The notes beneath the pieces were generated by a model. The model was not told the DNA's origin and did not search any database. It saw only the letters and a program-made list of their open reading frames with translations. The translations under genes and the position numbers were made by a program. A stretch of DNA of 64,000 bases, from positions 124,001-188,000 of the forward strand of contig ARYC01000109.1 of assembly GCA_000711775.1 (NCBI GenBank), given 5' to 3'. The DNA is from Oxytricha trifallax (lineage: Eukaryota; Ciliophora; Spirotrichea; Sporadotrichida; Oxytrichidae). This document shows, piece by piece, positions 24,227 through 34,651 of this stretch. How positions within the stretch are numbered: position 1 is the first letter of the stretch; every line of letters begins with the position of its first letter.

Positions 24227-25672
24227 TCAAACAAATTTTATCTGTTTATCTTTATTGTATCTTTTGAACTATGCTCTCTCTAGTGGGTTAAGGATATCAT
24301 CTAATTTTTATCGAGGTAAGTTTGGAGCTCTCACGATTATTATCTCTACTATGCTTTTAATTTCTTTGCAGACATCTTCTTACTTTATGTGTTTCTAAGC
24401 CAAACTTATTGATTGCTTTCATTTTTAGTACCAAAGTAAGAAATACTTTAAATATCACTATCTGATATTATTGCAGCTACTGCCCAAACATCCCAATAGA
24501 CAGAACCATTTGTCCACTTCTCTCTTATTGGGAAGTATCCAGGAGTCCCAAGTACTTATGCTAAAGTAACGATCTCTTATCTTAAAGCTCTATTGAAATC
24601 GATTACAACTACTTCTAATGGGCATAGATTCAGCATTACATTTTCAGGCTTCAAATCTCTATGAACATATCCAAGTTCATGCAATTCCTTGACACCCTTT
24701 ATCATATCTGAAAGTATATCGTTTAAATCATCGGGGTATCGATTATGATAGAGATAGTCTCTCAAAGTCATTTCAAATTTCTTGAGTCTTAGTGCGATAA
24801 ACCATAGCTTAATATGACACCATCTAACTTAAGCAAATTTTCGCAATTTTTTTTTAGACCTCTCTAAGAACCATGTATTCATTAGCAAACTAATCCTAAT
24901 ACTGTTGGTTCTTAAGAAAATAACTGAAAGGATACACCTTGAATGCATACTCATCAAATACTTTAAGTTTTGCTTTTGCAGGCACGTTTATATTCAAGTA
25001 GTTTTCAATACAAGTACTGAGATCAACTGCATTTAATGCTGGTAAATTCATAGATTTCGCTTAGAAGCATGTTGAAATTTTATTGTCTACTGGTTGGTTC
25101 ATCGATTCAAATCGCTTCTGCCTCTTGTGTTTCTTCTGCTGCTCTCTCTATTATTCAAGAGTATTAGATTTTCTTTTAGCTGGTATTAGATTTTTAGTCT
25201 CTTAATCTTCAATCAAGAACTCGCTGAGGTAATGCTTTTGAATATGACTTTTAACTTTAGCTGAGTGAGTATATGATTTCATGCATGTCGTGCACTAATA
25301 ACTACCATCTACCTTTTCATGCTTGAAATAGATCTATGCTTTGCCAGAGTGTACCTCTTTCAGGTGTCTCCTCAAGCTTTTTTCGGTTGAGAAAAAGATA
25401 CTAGCAGTCTTCACATTGATATTTTTTTATCTTTTCGATTGGTTGCTGTTCTTTTAGCTCCTCAACATAATCAATTAAAATTTAAAATCCTATCTCTGCA
25501 CTTTCCTTCTGGTTTAATACTTCTATGATAAAAACCTCTGTTTCAAATTCAAGAGCTCTTAGTTCTACCTCGCTCTCAACATAAATAATTTCAGGCTTTT
25601 AGTTGAGATAAAGTTTACCTATGATTATCCAGTTCCAAGAGAGATTGCTTTATCATTTAAATTAGCCGCCAT
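24227..25672 (-). pseudogene. TBE-B zinc-finger/protein-kinase gene
   Basis: ATG 25670-25672 opens MAANLNDKAISLGTG. A zinc-finger region (KKYQCEDC) follows an acidic stretch (VESEVELRALEFETEV). The kinase part has YVHRDLKPENVMLN, VVIDFNRALR, LGTPGYFPIREKW and DVWAVAAIIS. The C-terminus NLPRQKLDDILNPLERAQ ends at TGA 24227-24229. Frame changes occur in the N-terminal part and near 24.42 kb. It shares the HRD loop and the DFN variant with copy A. Confidence 0.8.
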
Positions 25673-25689
25673 GTTTAAATTCAAATTTT

Positions 25690-26230
25690 AATTTCTATTT
25701 TAAAGCTCTAATAACCTTACTAGTTATAGTTTCTCTGTATATTACCTTCGATACCAACAGTAATGATTTATTTTGAGGTGTTAGAGATCATATTAATACT
25801 TAGTTTATAACTATAATTTTTCTAATTTCATGCTTAATATTCTTAATTTTGGTACCGACTTAGATAAATTTCAGGTTAGTATTGGCACCAATTAGGTTTT
25901 GACCCATTTTGGAAGTTTTCCATTAAAACCTCATTAATTTAAAATTAGGTACTAATTAAGTTTTGGTACTATTAAATTGGTACCAATTAAAATTAAACGG
26001 ATTTAGTACCAGCACTAATTAAATTAAAAAAAATTTAGTACTAATTTAATGGAACTAAATTGATAAAAATGGAGCTCAATCTCTGCAGTTTGTTACAGCT
26101 TCTGCAAACTTTCTCCACGTATCTTTGCAGGGTTGACCTCCTATAAGATGCCCATATTTAATAGTAAGATTTTAAACAATAGGATCAAGAAGTCTATAAA
26201 TTATCATTTGAAATTCATTTATTGGAAGAT
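25690..26230. other. TBE-B intergenic spacer with GGTACC-like repeats
   Basis: The spacer between the divergent genes holds several GGTACC/GGTACT and ACCAATTA motifs in both orientations (25.85-26.05 kb). It differs in sequence from the TBE-A spacer block but occupies the same place, so it may be a promoter structure or a separate small insertion. Confidence 0.4.
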
Positions 26231-26238
26231 GAACAAAG

Positions 26239-27031
26239 ATGGAATAACTCAATGATCAAATGAAAAGAGTTGAAGCTCAAGAAATGATATCAAGATTCAT
26301 AAGTAAGGAAGATCTCTATCGATACCTAACTTAACATGGTAAGATAACTTGATGACTATTAACAAATTATGCAGTTGGTTTATTCCTTCCAATGATTAGA
26401 GGTACCAAAATATCATTCATGAAAGCAATACTTTGTGAGGAGAAGAAAGCTTTTAAAAATAAAGAGATTAAACTAATAGAAATTCCCTACAACCCTGAAA
26501 TTTCAGTCACTAATCTTTATGAAGATGCCATGTAAGATGAGGAAGTGTTAGTTTACCTTCTATTACCAAGAAACAACTCTTTAATAAACTACCAGAGAGG
26601 AATTTCTTTTTAGGTGTTCTAGGTACAATAAAAGAGAAGTATCTTAGAGAAATAATTATAGAAGCTCACAAGAAACGATATTCTTTCTCTCCTAAAGACT
26701 AGAAAAAGCAAGGCATTCTAATAAGCTCAGCTTGGCTAGAGGAACTTAAGAAGAATAATTATCTTTCAAGCAAGCTTAGACATATAACCTTGTAGGAAAA
26801 TCTGGCACTGGTATATATCTTATGAAAGAGCATGCTAAGGTTCATAGAGATAGAATACAGCGGACAGTTCATTCAGTTAGCAAGAGACTTTATAAAGATG
26901 TTTAAAAGCCAGAAGATATGAACATAGATGCAGGAGATGGCAGTAAGAGAAGAAACTTAGGGCCTATCAAGCCTTAAAAAAAAGAAAAGAAAGAGAAGCC
27001 TAATCCTTTTTAGGGTCCATTTAATATTTGA
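26239..27031 (+). pseudogene. TBE-B 22-kDa-type protein gene
   Basis: ATG 26239 opens MEQLNDQMKRVEAQEMISRF. After a 36-nt intron it continues LFLPMIRGTKISFMKA and EISVTNLYEDAMQD, and ends KEKPNPFQGPFNI with TGA 27029-27031. A one-base frame change near 26.575 kb, absent from copy A, breaks it. The frame change near 26.78 kb is shared with copy A and may be a second 59-nt intron, here with a GC donor. Confidence 0.75.
26339..26374 (+). other. 36-nt intron in TBE-B 22-kDa-type gene
   Basis: GTAAGATAAC...AATTATGCAG; removal joins the LTQH codons to VGLFLPMIRG in frame. Same length and position as in TBE-A. Confidence 0.8.
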
Positions 27032-27037
27032 ACTGTT

Positions 27038-28090
27038 TCATTCATTTAAATCTAAAACTTATTAATAAACATTCATTCTCCCCTTCCTTACACATATCGT
27101 AGTCTTATCTTTATTCACTCTCTCGCAACTACTTTGTATTAAGTCTACTGTATCAATCGGTAAATCATGCATTAGATGATACAGCAGTAGCTTCTTGTAT
27201 TAAGTCTTGATTTAACTCCAGTAAAATTCAATTCCATTAAATTATGGTCTATAAGGAACGTTGTATACAGGAGTTATGTTTAACTTCTCATAAGCTTTCT
27301 TAGACTCCTTAGTCTTATGAACTGATAAGTTATCAACAAACAAGATGATTTTTTAGTTGCTATACTTCTCTCTGAGCTTATGCAAAAACTCAATATACTG
27401 CTCTCGCTTAATAGAGCGAGGATGAATGGCATAAGCTTCTTGGCCTGAATCTTCACTAATACCAGCTAAAATTGTGAGAGTGGCAACCTTTACTTTTTAG
27501 TCATATACTTCTATATTATCGTACTTTTTATGCCAAGACTTATTAATGAAAGTGTTGAATAAGAACACTAATTCATCATCATGTATGAACTTGATGTTAT
27601 TAGTAATAGCTCTCTGCATTTAATCATATATAAAGTTTAAATTATTACTATAAAATGGCAATGTAAAATCAATTACTCTCTTCACTCTGTTGACAGTCTT
27701 GAAAGTAATTCCATTTCTTCTATAAATATTAGCTATAGTCTAAGAAGAGATACGCATGTCAGGAAACTTGCGATGAAACATCACAGCTCGCTAGTCTAAT
27801 TGAATGTGTGTCCAATTTTTTAAAGTCTTAGAGTCACAGAGATAGTCAATATTGACCTGTGAGAACTTTTATTTTCTTGCAGGATGTTTTCAAGTACCAG
27901 AATTAAAATGCTAAACAGCTAACATGCAATGATACCTAACAGTTGAGGCACTCTTGCGATGGCTGTATAATTCAGTACTGGTTTGACTTAGTCTATATTA
28001 ATACTTGTACCATACCTAAACTTAAGCAGAAAATCTAAATATTACTCATCATAAATATACCTAAATTTAACTAATTTCTATTTCTCATTT
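27038..28090 (-). pseudogene. TBE-B transposase (DD34E)
   Basis: The catalytic core is open: FIHDDELVF (first Asp), IILFVDNLSVHKTKES (second Asp), FNGIEFYW (Glu). Thirty-four residues separate the second Asp from the Glu, i.e. DD34E of the IS630/Tc1/mariner superfamily. It ends VLDLNE with TGA 27038-27040. The N-terminal part has a 13-base deletion relative to copy A, which shifts the frame near 27.95 kb, and a UGA near 27.89 kb (SGT-UGA-KHPARK). No in-frame start like that of copy A was found. Confidence 0.85.
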
Positions 28091-28199
28091 TGCAAAATGG
28101 CCAAATTTCTCTACTTACCCCAATAAGACCCCAACTATACCCTACAAATCAAAGCACTTTTAAACCTCACTAAGGGGTTTTGGTGTTTTGAATAGTGCA

Positions 28200-28365
28200 C
28201 TATGGCTCCAACAGGGTTGAGGTATTTAGACAAAATTGTTTGCCAAAAATAATTATATTTTTTACAAAGATCGACAATATCACAAATCAATAAAAACACG
28301 TGACATAGCATCTTTGAGGGGCATGCAAACACATGGATTCTGAATATTCAAAATGCGGCGAGCAA
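28200..28365 (+). repeat. 165-bp direct repeat, left copy
   Basis: Begins ATGGCTCCAACAGGGTTGAG, contains ACAAAATTGTTTGCCAAAAA, and ends ATGGATTCTGAATATTCAAA, ATGCGGCGAGCAATA. The right copy at 31203-31365 is in the same orientation with roughly 15-20 percent differences. The two copies enclose the Merlin-like element. TBE-B lies immediately upstream of this copy. Confidence 0.75.
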
Positions 28366-28638
28366 TATTAAGCGAGTATAATTAAAATGTGGAGACTGTT
28401 AAAATTAAATAAAAAAAAGAGATCAAATAAAATTATGATCATCTCTATGTACATGAGTTAAGATCCAACAATCAAAAATTTGAATTAAGTTTGAGTAGAT
28501 CCTTATTTAAATTTAATTAACTAATCAAATAACTAAAAATGGAATTTTTGTTTTCTTCCAGCTTTTCTCATTTTTTCTATTTTTGTACATCGATCAAGGG
28601 TATGCTGTAGCTGATTTTCATGTTTTTTTCATAATTTC

Positions 28639-29059
28639 TTAGATAACTTCAGGGTATCTTCAGGATATCTTCCTTAAAAAATTTAAAGTGTGGAGAGTGA
28701 GGAGAGTGTGGAGTCCAGCATCCACAAAAACAGTAATAATAGCACTAATAATCTCAAAATCAAGTATTATTATGAGTTTGGGAATATTTCAAAAACATCT
28801 TGTATTTCTAATATTCATAGATGTAATGCCTAATGTTAAAGATGATGTTGATGGTGATGTGGATGAAAACTAAGAAAAAATCAGTTATGTAAAATTTTGA
28901 AATTCTCTATAATTTCAAGACTCATAATAATGCTTGATTTTGAGATTATTAGTGCTATTATTACTGTTTTTGTGGATGCTGGACTCCACACTCTCCTCAC
29001 TCTCCACACTTTAAAATTTTTGAGGAAGATATCCTCAAGATACCCTGAAGATATCTATG
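28639..29059. mobile_element. Foldback element nested in the left arm
   Basis: Absent from the right arm of the Merlin-like element. Its ends are inverted (GATAACTTCAGGGTATCTTC and GATACCCTGAAGATATC), and longer internal arms match (GGAGAGTGTGGAGTCCAGCA inverted at about 28.975 kb). A loop of about 130 bp lies near 28.8-28.9 kb. No transposase. Confidence 0.8.
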
Positions 29060-29068
29060 AAAATTATG

Positions 29069-29275
29069 GGTGTTGACGTCAGGGCGTCCCAGGTACGATC
29101 AGGACGTCCCAGCCTCGTCAGGACGTCCCAAGGTCGTCAGGACGTCCCAGTATCGTCCTGACGTCCCAAGGTGACGTCAGGACGTCCCAGATGACGTCAG
29201 GACGTCCCATTTTCACCAGGACGTCCCAGGGTCGATCAGGACGTCCCAGCATCGTCAGGACGTCCCAAGTAATAA
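29069..29275 (+). repeat. GGACGTCC tandem array, left arm
   Basis: About ten copies of a 19-24-bp unit built on CAGGACGTCCCA with variable linkers (CTCGT, GATCA, GTGACGT). It is strikingly GC-rich against the AT-rich background, and the core is self-complementary. It could be a binding array for the transposase or a host factor. Confidence 0.9.
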
Positions 29276-29639
29276 TTTTCTTAACGAATAAGATAAAATG
29301 TGCGAAGCACCATTTAAGATTCTTTATGAATCTTTTCAGGCAGGGTTATAGGTGTGCAAGCCCTAGTTAACCGGGGTCACAAGGGGTGGAACCCCTTGTG
29401 CGCAACCAATGCGAAACAATAATATCAGGGGTAAAGTTTGTGGCAGCCCCTGTGGAGGTTCGGAGGCAATGCATCCTATAATTTTTTTATAGTTGATGTG
29501 TATGAATATGTGAAAAATTTATATTTAATTGTTAAATTATAATCGTTAATAATCAAAGGTTGTTATTTCTTAAAAGCGTGAATGTATTATACATATATTC
29601 ATATTATGAAAAAGGGTTCCTAATTTATTTAAGATTTCT

Positions 29640-30420
29640 TCTCCTAAATGCCTCGTAGAGATAATCTTCAATGACTTCTGGATTGCCAGGCATTGTATTG
29701 TAAACATGTTTGATCCAGTACTTTAAAACGGCCCAAAGGCCTTTAATCAAGTTTGAATGTTCCATATCTCTAACTAAATCCCATTAATATTATGCACATG
29801 CCGTTAATGATCCATCCCCATCTCATTACAATTTATTCCAACATAGGCTTGCCAACCATCTGTATGGACTGTAGTGTTTTCTGCCACGTGTTGTTGTACT
29901 AATTCCTCTAATGAAGCGCGAGTTCTGTTTTGGACAACAAAAGTTTTATATATTTTTTTTTTCGTAAATCGAGACATCACCCTGTAAGAGATATGTTTCT
30001 TGTTTAAGCTTTAATTAGTTTTTGATAATCCTTCTAACATCTGCTAAGATGTTACTCACAGATTCAAGACTTGTTTTAAGATCAAATGTTTTTTAAATAT
30101 CATCAACCATTAAACTAGTATTCCTTCCATTAGGAAAATAAGTAAACAGTATCTCTCGCAAAATTCTTAGTGGGTAAGTATTAGGACAAAATGTTTTCAA
30201 ACCATTTTTTATAGTTTATCTAGAACGACATTGACTGTTATCACATTCATAGTAGCAATGGTCTATATATTTTTCAGAAGAAGTAAACATCACATGCAAT
30301 GATGATTAGCATTTTTGTCATTATAGAGTGCTAGAGAGTACGCCACATCCTTATAGTTAATGAATAAGTGCTTATGTGTCATGTAATGTTTGGTCTTATG
30401 TGATTTGTTACTTGAATGAT
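29640..30420 (-). pseudogene. Merlin/ISXO2-like DDE transposase, frame-broken
   Basis: Read on the minus strand: an N-terminal zinc-binding-like part CYYECDNSQCRSRQTIKNG, then FTYFPNGRN, LLQGDVSIYEKKN (where the first acidic residue is expected), TTVHTDGWQAYVGI (second Asp), and MEHSNLIKGLWAVLKYWIK, where this family normally has an acidic residue in N-x-I-E-G-x-W. Here that residue is Lys. At least one frame change (near 29.76 kb) and in-frame UGAs break the gene. Layout and motif spacing match IS1595/ISXO2 and eukaryotic Merlin transposases. Confidence 0.75.
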
Positions 30421-30728
30421 TCCATATGAATAAAGTTTAATTAATTATTAACGATTATAATTAAATGATTAAATATTAATACAATACACATATTCATTCA
30501 CATTATCAATAAAAAATTTTTCAGAGACTTTGCCTCCGAACCTCCACAGGGGCAGCCACCCCCTTGACCCCTGCTATTATTGTTTCGCATTGGTTGCGAA
30601 CAAGGGGTTCTACCCCTTGTGACCCCGGTTAACTAGGGCTTGCACACCTAGAACCCTGCCTGAAAAGATTCATAAAGAATCTTTTATGGTGCTTCGCACA
30701 TTTTATCTTATTCGTTAATAAAATTATT

Positions 30729-30895
30729 ACTTGGGACGTCCTGACGAGGCTGGGACGTCCTGATCGACCCTGGGACGTCCTGACGTCACCTATGACTCTG
30801 GGACGTCCTGACGTCAATGGGACGTCCTGACGACCCTGGGACGTCCTGACGAGGCTGGGACGTCCTGATCGTACCTGGGACGCCGTGACGTCAAC
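30729..30895 (-). repeat. GGACGTCC tandem array, right arm
   Basis: Inverted counterpart of the left-arm array (TGGGACGTCCTGACG units), with about eight copies. Copy number and linkers differ from the left arm, which implies array turnover after duplication. Confidence 0.9.
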
Positions 30896-31202
30896 ACCCG
30901 AAATTATGAAAAAAACATGAAAATCAGCTACAGCATACCCTTGATCGATGTACAAAAAATAGAAAAAATGAGAAAAGCTGGAAGAAAACAAAAATTCCAT
31001 TTTTAGTTATTTGATTAGTTAATTAAATTTAAATAAGGATCTACTCAAACTTAATTCAAATTTTTGACTGTTGGATCTTAACTCATATATATAGAGATGA
31101 TCATAATTTTATTTGATCTCTTTTTTTTATTTAATTTTAACAGTCTCCACATTTTAATTATACTCGCTTAATAGAACATTCTTTTTGACCATGTCGGAGC
31201 AA

Positions 31203-31365
31203 TGGCTCCACCAGGGTTAAGGCACTCAGACAAAATTGTTTGCCAAAAATATTATATTTTTACAAAGTACGACAATATCACTAATCAATTAGGTCACGTA
31301 ACATGTATTCTTCGAGGGGGATGAAAACACATGGATTCTGAATATTCAAAATGCGGCATGCAATA
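31203..31365 (+). repeat. 165-bp direct repeat, right copy
   Basis: Matches the left copy (ATGGCTCCACCAGGGTTAAG ... ATGCGGCATGCAATA) in the same orientation. It is followed directly by a foldback element. Confidence 0.75.
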
Positions 31366-31929
31366 GTATTGAGTAGAAATTTTATTATTTACCAAGAATT
31401 AAAGAATAATCAAGTTTTTCTCAATAGTATTTATTAATGTATTACTAATTAAATAATTAAAATCACACTCCAATCCAAACGATCAATTTTATTTTAGTTA
31501 GAGTGCGGAATAAATTAGAAAATAAATTAAATATATGATCACTTTTAAATATGACATTTCGTTAATTATAAACTACATTAGGTTTTAATTAATAAATAAA
31601 TATATTTCATATTACATTAATTTAATTTTAATATATGAAAAATTTTAATAACTGATCAATTAAAAAGTAAAATATATTATTTTATTATGATTTAAAATTT
31701 ATTAATTAAAACCTAATGTAGTTTATAATAAACAAAATTTTATTTTTAAAAGTGATTATATATTTATATTTATTTTCTAATTTATTCCGCACTCTAACTA
31801 AAATAAAATTGATCGTTTGGATTGGAGTGTGATTTTAATTATTTAATTAGTAATATATTAATAAATTCTATAGAGAAAAACTTGATTATTCTTTCATTCT
31901 TGGTAAATAATACAATTTTTACTCAATAC
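31366..31929. mobile_element. Foldback element of about 564 bp
   Basis: The left arm GTATTGAGTAGAAATTTTAT, TTACCAAGAAT, ATCACACTCCAATCCAAACG is repeated inverted on the right, ending ACTCAATAC. Arms are about 270 bp with a centre near 31.65 kb. No ORF. No convincing target duplication. Confidence 0.75.
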
Positions 31930-32430
31930 CCCGCCCTTACACTCTAACTCCAAGAAAAAAATATGTTTTATTTCGCTGTGTTCTCACCAGTTACGTGGTC
32001 ATATGGTCACTGCTCTCGTGGTCATGGTGACCATCACTATGACCACGGCGACTACGTGATCTTCACTTGAAAATGAATGATTTCAATGTTAATTCGTCGA
32101 ATGACGTCAAAAATAGAGTTTTGACAGCGACCTCATTGAATATTAGATTTCTTTTAATAAAATTTTTATTAATATTGTAATCCATAATATAAAAATATCC
32201 TTTAATCATTAATTTTATCTCTATTAATCTATATAGTTAAATATTATATTTAAACTTTAACATATTCTCGAATAATATATGTAAATTGAGTATTGCTCCT
32301 CAACTTTATTTAATTTCTATTCACAGAACCACTTGATCATTTGTTCTGTCCCTATGACTAAATTTAACCTCTTGCACCTTTTACCAGGAATTATGATTTA
32401 TAATAGGAAATTTATAATTTTAAATAAAAA
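31930..32430. other. Spacer with a GTGGTCA-rich cluster
   Basis: Mostly AT-rich. At 31994-32060 the heptamer GTGGTCA or its complement TGACCAC recurs, and CGTGGTCATGGTGACC faces CTATGACCACG, a potential hairpin. Nothing else supported. Confidence 0.45.
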
Positions 32431-32439
32431 CTTAATATT

Positions 32440-32700
32440 TTAAAAGTATTCGTATTGATCAGATGCAAGTGGAGATTGAGCACTCATTTAAAATGTAAGT
32501 TACAATAAGAATATCATTAGTTTTAACTTTTTAGTGGTTCCACCTTGTAAGACCACAGGTGTCACTGAACAGGTGCTTCGCAAAGTGACACTATGAGAGG
32601 ACTTGGAAGACTTTGAGATTAATCAGGATGAAGATAACAATGATGATGAAGAAAATGAAACGCTTATTAGACATTTCCATATTTTATTAGTGTTATAAGT
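32440..32700 (+). CDS. Gene end of family Z, copy 1 (with 40-nt intron)
   Basis: A 40-nt segment (32495-32534) starts GTAAGTTAC and ends CTTTTTAG. The following frame reads VLRKVTL, UGA, EDLEDFEINQDEDNNDDEEN, ETLIRHFHILLVL. Copies at 36.88-37.15 kb (+) and 58.09-58.33 kb (-) share the same intron length, the K/R-V-T motif, the acidic run and E-T followed by a hydrophobic segment. This may be the C-terminal membrane anchor of a gene family; function unknown. The UGA suggests decay. Confidence 0.55.
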
Positions 32701-32719
32701 ATTCAGATTAAATTTGATA

Positions 32720-33220
32720 TAATTCTTAATTCACTTGATTTTCCAAATTATAAATTATGAATGTCATTCTTGTTATAGTATTCTTATCTTTCTGATATAA
32801 CTCATCTTATTACTTTTATTTTCTACTCTTACTATCTCTGATTCAAATTTGATTTGTAAGTTTTTCTTCTTAAAAATCGTAATCATTTATTTTTTTAATA
32901 AATTTAAAATTTTAATTCTTTTAATACATTAATATTTATACTTTTGTAAATTTCTTATTTTGAATTTTCATCATTTTTGTTGAATTGATTCGAGCTTTAT
33001 TTCGTTGAAATTCTCTTCATTCTATTTTTTAAAAGCCACCTAAAAAATATATTAAATGGTTTATAGTGTTCAAACTTCTCTTGTTTACTTATCCTTTAAT
33101 TTACTCATATCATTTTTGTTATGATTATTTTACATATACTTATGATTTCTTAAGCACATTATTTAATTTTCTCTCTTTATTTTGAAAGATAATCTTAAAG
33201 GATTCCCTACTATGTTGATT
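32720..33220. other. AT-rich, no gene seen
   Basis: AT-rich spacer. Confidence 0.35.
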
Positions 33221-33224
33221 AAAT

Positions 33225-33515
33225 TTCAATTCTACTGGCGGTTTGATTTTATATATACCTTGGGGAAATTTCAGCAATAATTCATCCCGTAGTTAATTAT
33301 TACTTTTTTCAACTTAGTTTTATCATTGTATCCATTACATTCTTCATTATGAATATCATTTTCTTATTTTTAAAAGTTTTACCCTCTGAAAGTAACTATT
33401 TCTTTAATCTTATGATCTCAAGTACAGATCGATACTCATGCTTTTCTATTCAAAATGGTCTTCTAAGTTATGTCTGGTGTTGGTTACTTTCAGTTGTGCT
33501 ATGTTTTTTAAGATT
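33225..33515 (-). pseudogene. Short LINE fragment (reverse-transcriptase C-terminal region)
   Basis: Minus strand reads IFIMKNVMDTMIKLS and, in a shifted frame, INYGMNYC. These align with LFITKNVMDTMMALS and VNYGMSHYCN of the LINE at 62-64 kb. Upstream reads HEYRSVLEIIRLKKQLLSEG. A frame change and UGAs show decay. Confidence 0.6.
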
Positions 33516-33519
33516 TTAT

Positions 33520-34645
33520 GAGGAATCTATCTTGCAGTTCTAATTGCTATACTACTCAGTTTACATTCAATTTTTTCACTATATCTTCTATATTTACGAA
33601 CTGAGCTGCCACTAGTATAGAGCATTTATAAACATTCATAAATAACCCAAAACCACCATAATTAAGTGTTTAAGTGATTTTATTTGAAATAATATATATA
33701 ATGTCCTTATTAGAATCAGTAAATAAATAGGCTATTATATTGAAAATGAAAATTAAAAAATTAGCTTAATCTGGGATCTGTATTTTAATGAAAATATCTA
33801 TATTAATGCTTAAACTCAGAAAATGGTATTTGAATTAATGTGGCTTAAGACAAACGAGTAATGAATAATTCAGTTACAGCAAAACTATAACACAAAGTTT
33901 CTCTACTAGAAAGTATTACTCCTTGCTAGCTTTTTACTATATCAAATCTCGCTCAGGATCAAACTTTAAAATAAAAATAAATTTACTATAGAATATATAA
34001 ACTACTTCTGCAAAAAATGAAAAATAAGAGGTAGGCTTATATTTAAAATAATATATATTACCTTATAGTGAAAATAAAATGAAATCTTGAAACAGCTATA
34101 TCATTTAATTAATCATCTTCATATATTTAATCATCTATCTATTATTGCTGAGTTTTTAAGTTTTTAACTGTTATTTTAAAATATTCTGCTTTATATACTC
34201 TGGAACGCTATTATTGCTAAAAGATTATGTATATAAAAAATATCTTTTAAATTTGCATTTTTTATAAAGCAACAAGCTCCTTTTGATTTTCTTTTCTAAA
34301 TTTCTGATCATTTATATGTTTAAATTTCAATTTGGAAATTCACAATTAATTTTATAAAAATATAAACTAATAGAGTAAAAGTCCACATTTCAATTGAAGA
34401 GATGTAAAAATAATGTCGAGATTTCTGACATGCTTAAAAATTTCTTAGACAATAGCCAACATTATTTAAGATCTAATTGAATTTGAAAACAGTGAAATAG
34501 TTAATGACTTAGAAATGAAATTTGAATAACATGCTAAAATTAATAAATCTGTCAAATTAAAAAGCAATAAAAGTTGCAAAAACTTTAAATATATGACTTA
34601 AAAATATCTATAATTATAAAATATATGTAATTGCATGTCAATAAT
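33520..34645. other. AT-rich, no gene seen
   Basis: AT-rich spacer without supported features. Confidence 0.4.
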
Positions 34646-34651
34646 ATTTTC

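Larger units (their letters stand above)
24088..28190 (-). mobile_element. TBE: TBE transposon, copy B
   Basis: A 4103-bp element oriented opposite to copy A. The right end reads inward CAAAACACCAAAACCCC; the left end AAAAACCCCAAATCTCC is partly degenerate. The inverted repeats continue with TTAGTGAGGTTT and GTAGGGTATAGTTGGGGTC. Flanking triplets are ATT (left) and AAT (right), each fitting ANT but not identical. Gene order mirrors copy A: zinc-finger/kinase (-), 22-kDa-type (+), transposase (-). Confidence 0.92.
28366..31173. mobile_element. Merlin/ISXO2-like transposon with long repeat-built arms
   Basis: The ends TATTAAGCGAGTATAATTAA and TTAATTATACTCGCTTAATA are inverted, and inverted identity continues for about 650 bp per arm once a nested insertion in the left arm is removed. 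Each arm contains a GGACGTCC tandem array, the segment AGATTCTTTATGAATC, and CCCTAGTTAAC...ACAAGGGG. The centre encodes a broken ISXO2/IS1016-like DDE transposase on the minus strand. A shortened relative of one arm is at 54.7-54.9 kb. Confidence 0.8.

Noticed and set aside
17536-28190. C4A4 repeats as real chromosome ends or telomere additions
   Set aside because: They are the terminal inverted repeats of TBE elements, with target triplets and DNA continuing on both sides.
29069-30895. CRISPR array from the regularly spaced GGACGTCC units
   Set aside because: Spacers are short and variable, the units are mirrored in inverted arms of a transposon, and no cas genes are present; the host is eukaryotic.
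28135-31000. Plus- and minus-strand ORFs in the Merlin arms and direct repeats
   Set aside because: They arise from the repeated GACGTCC array and inverted arms and show no protein-like conservation.
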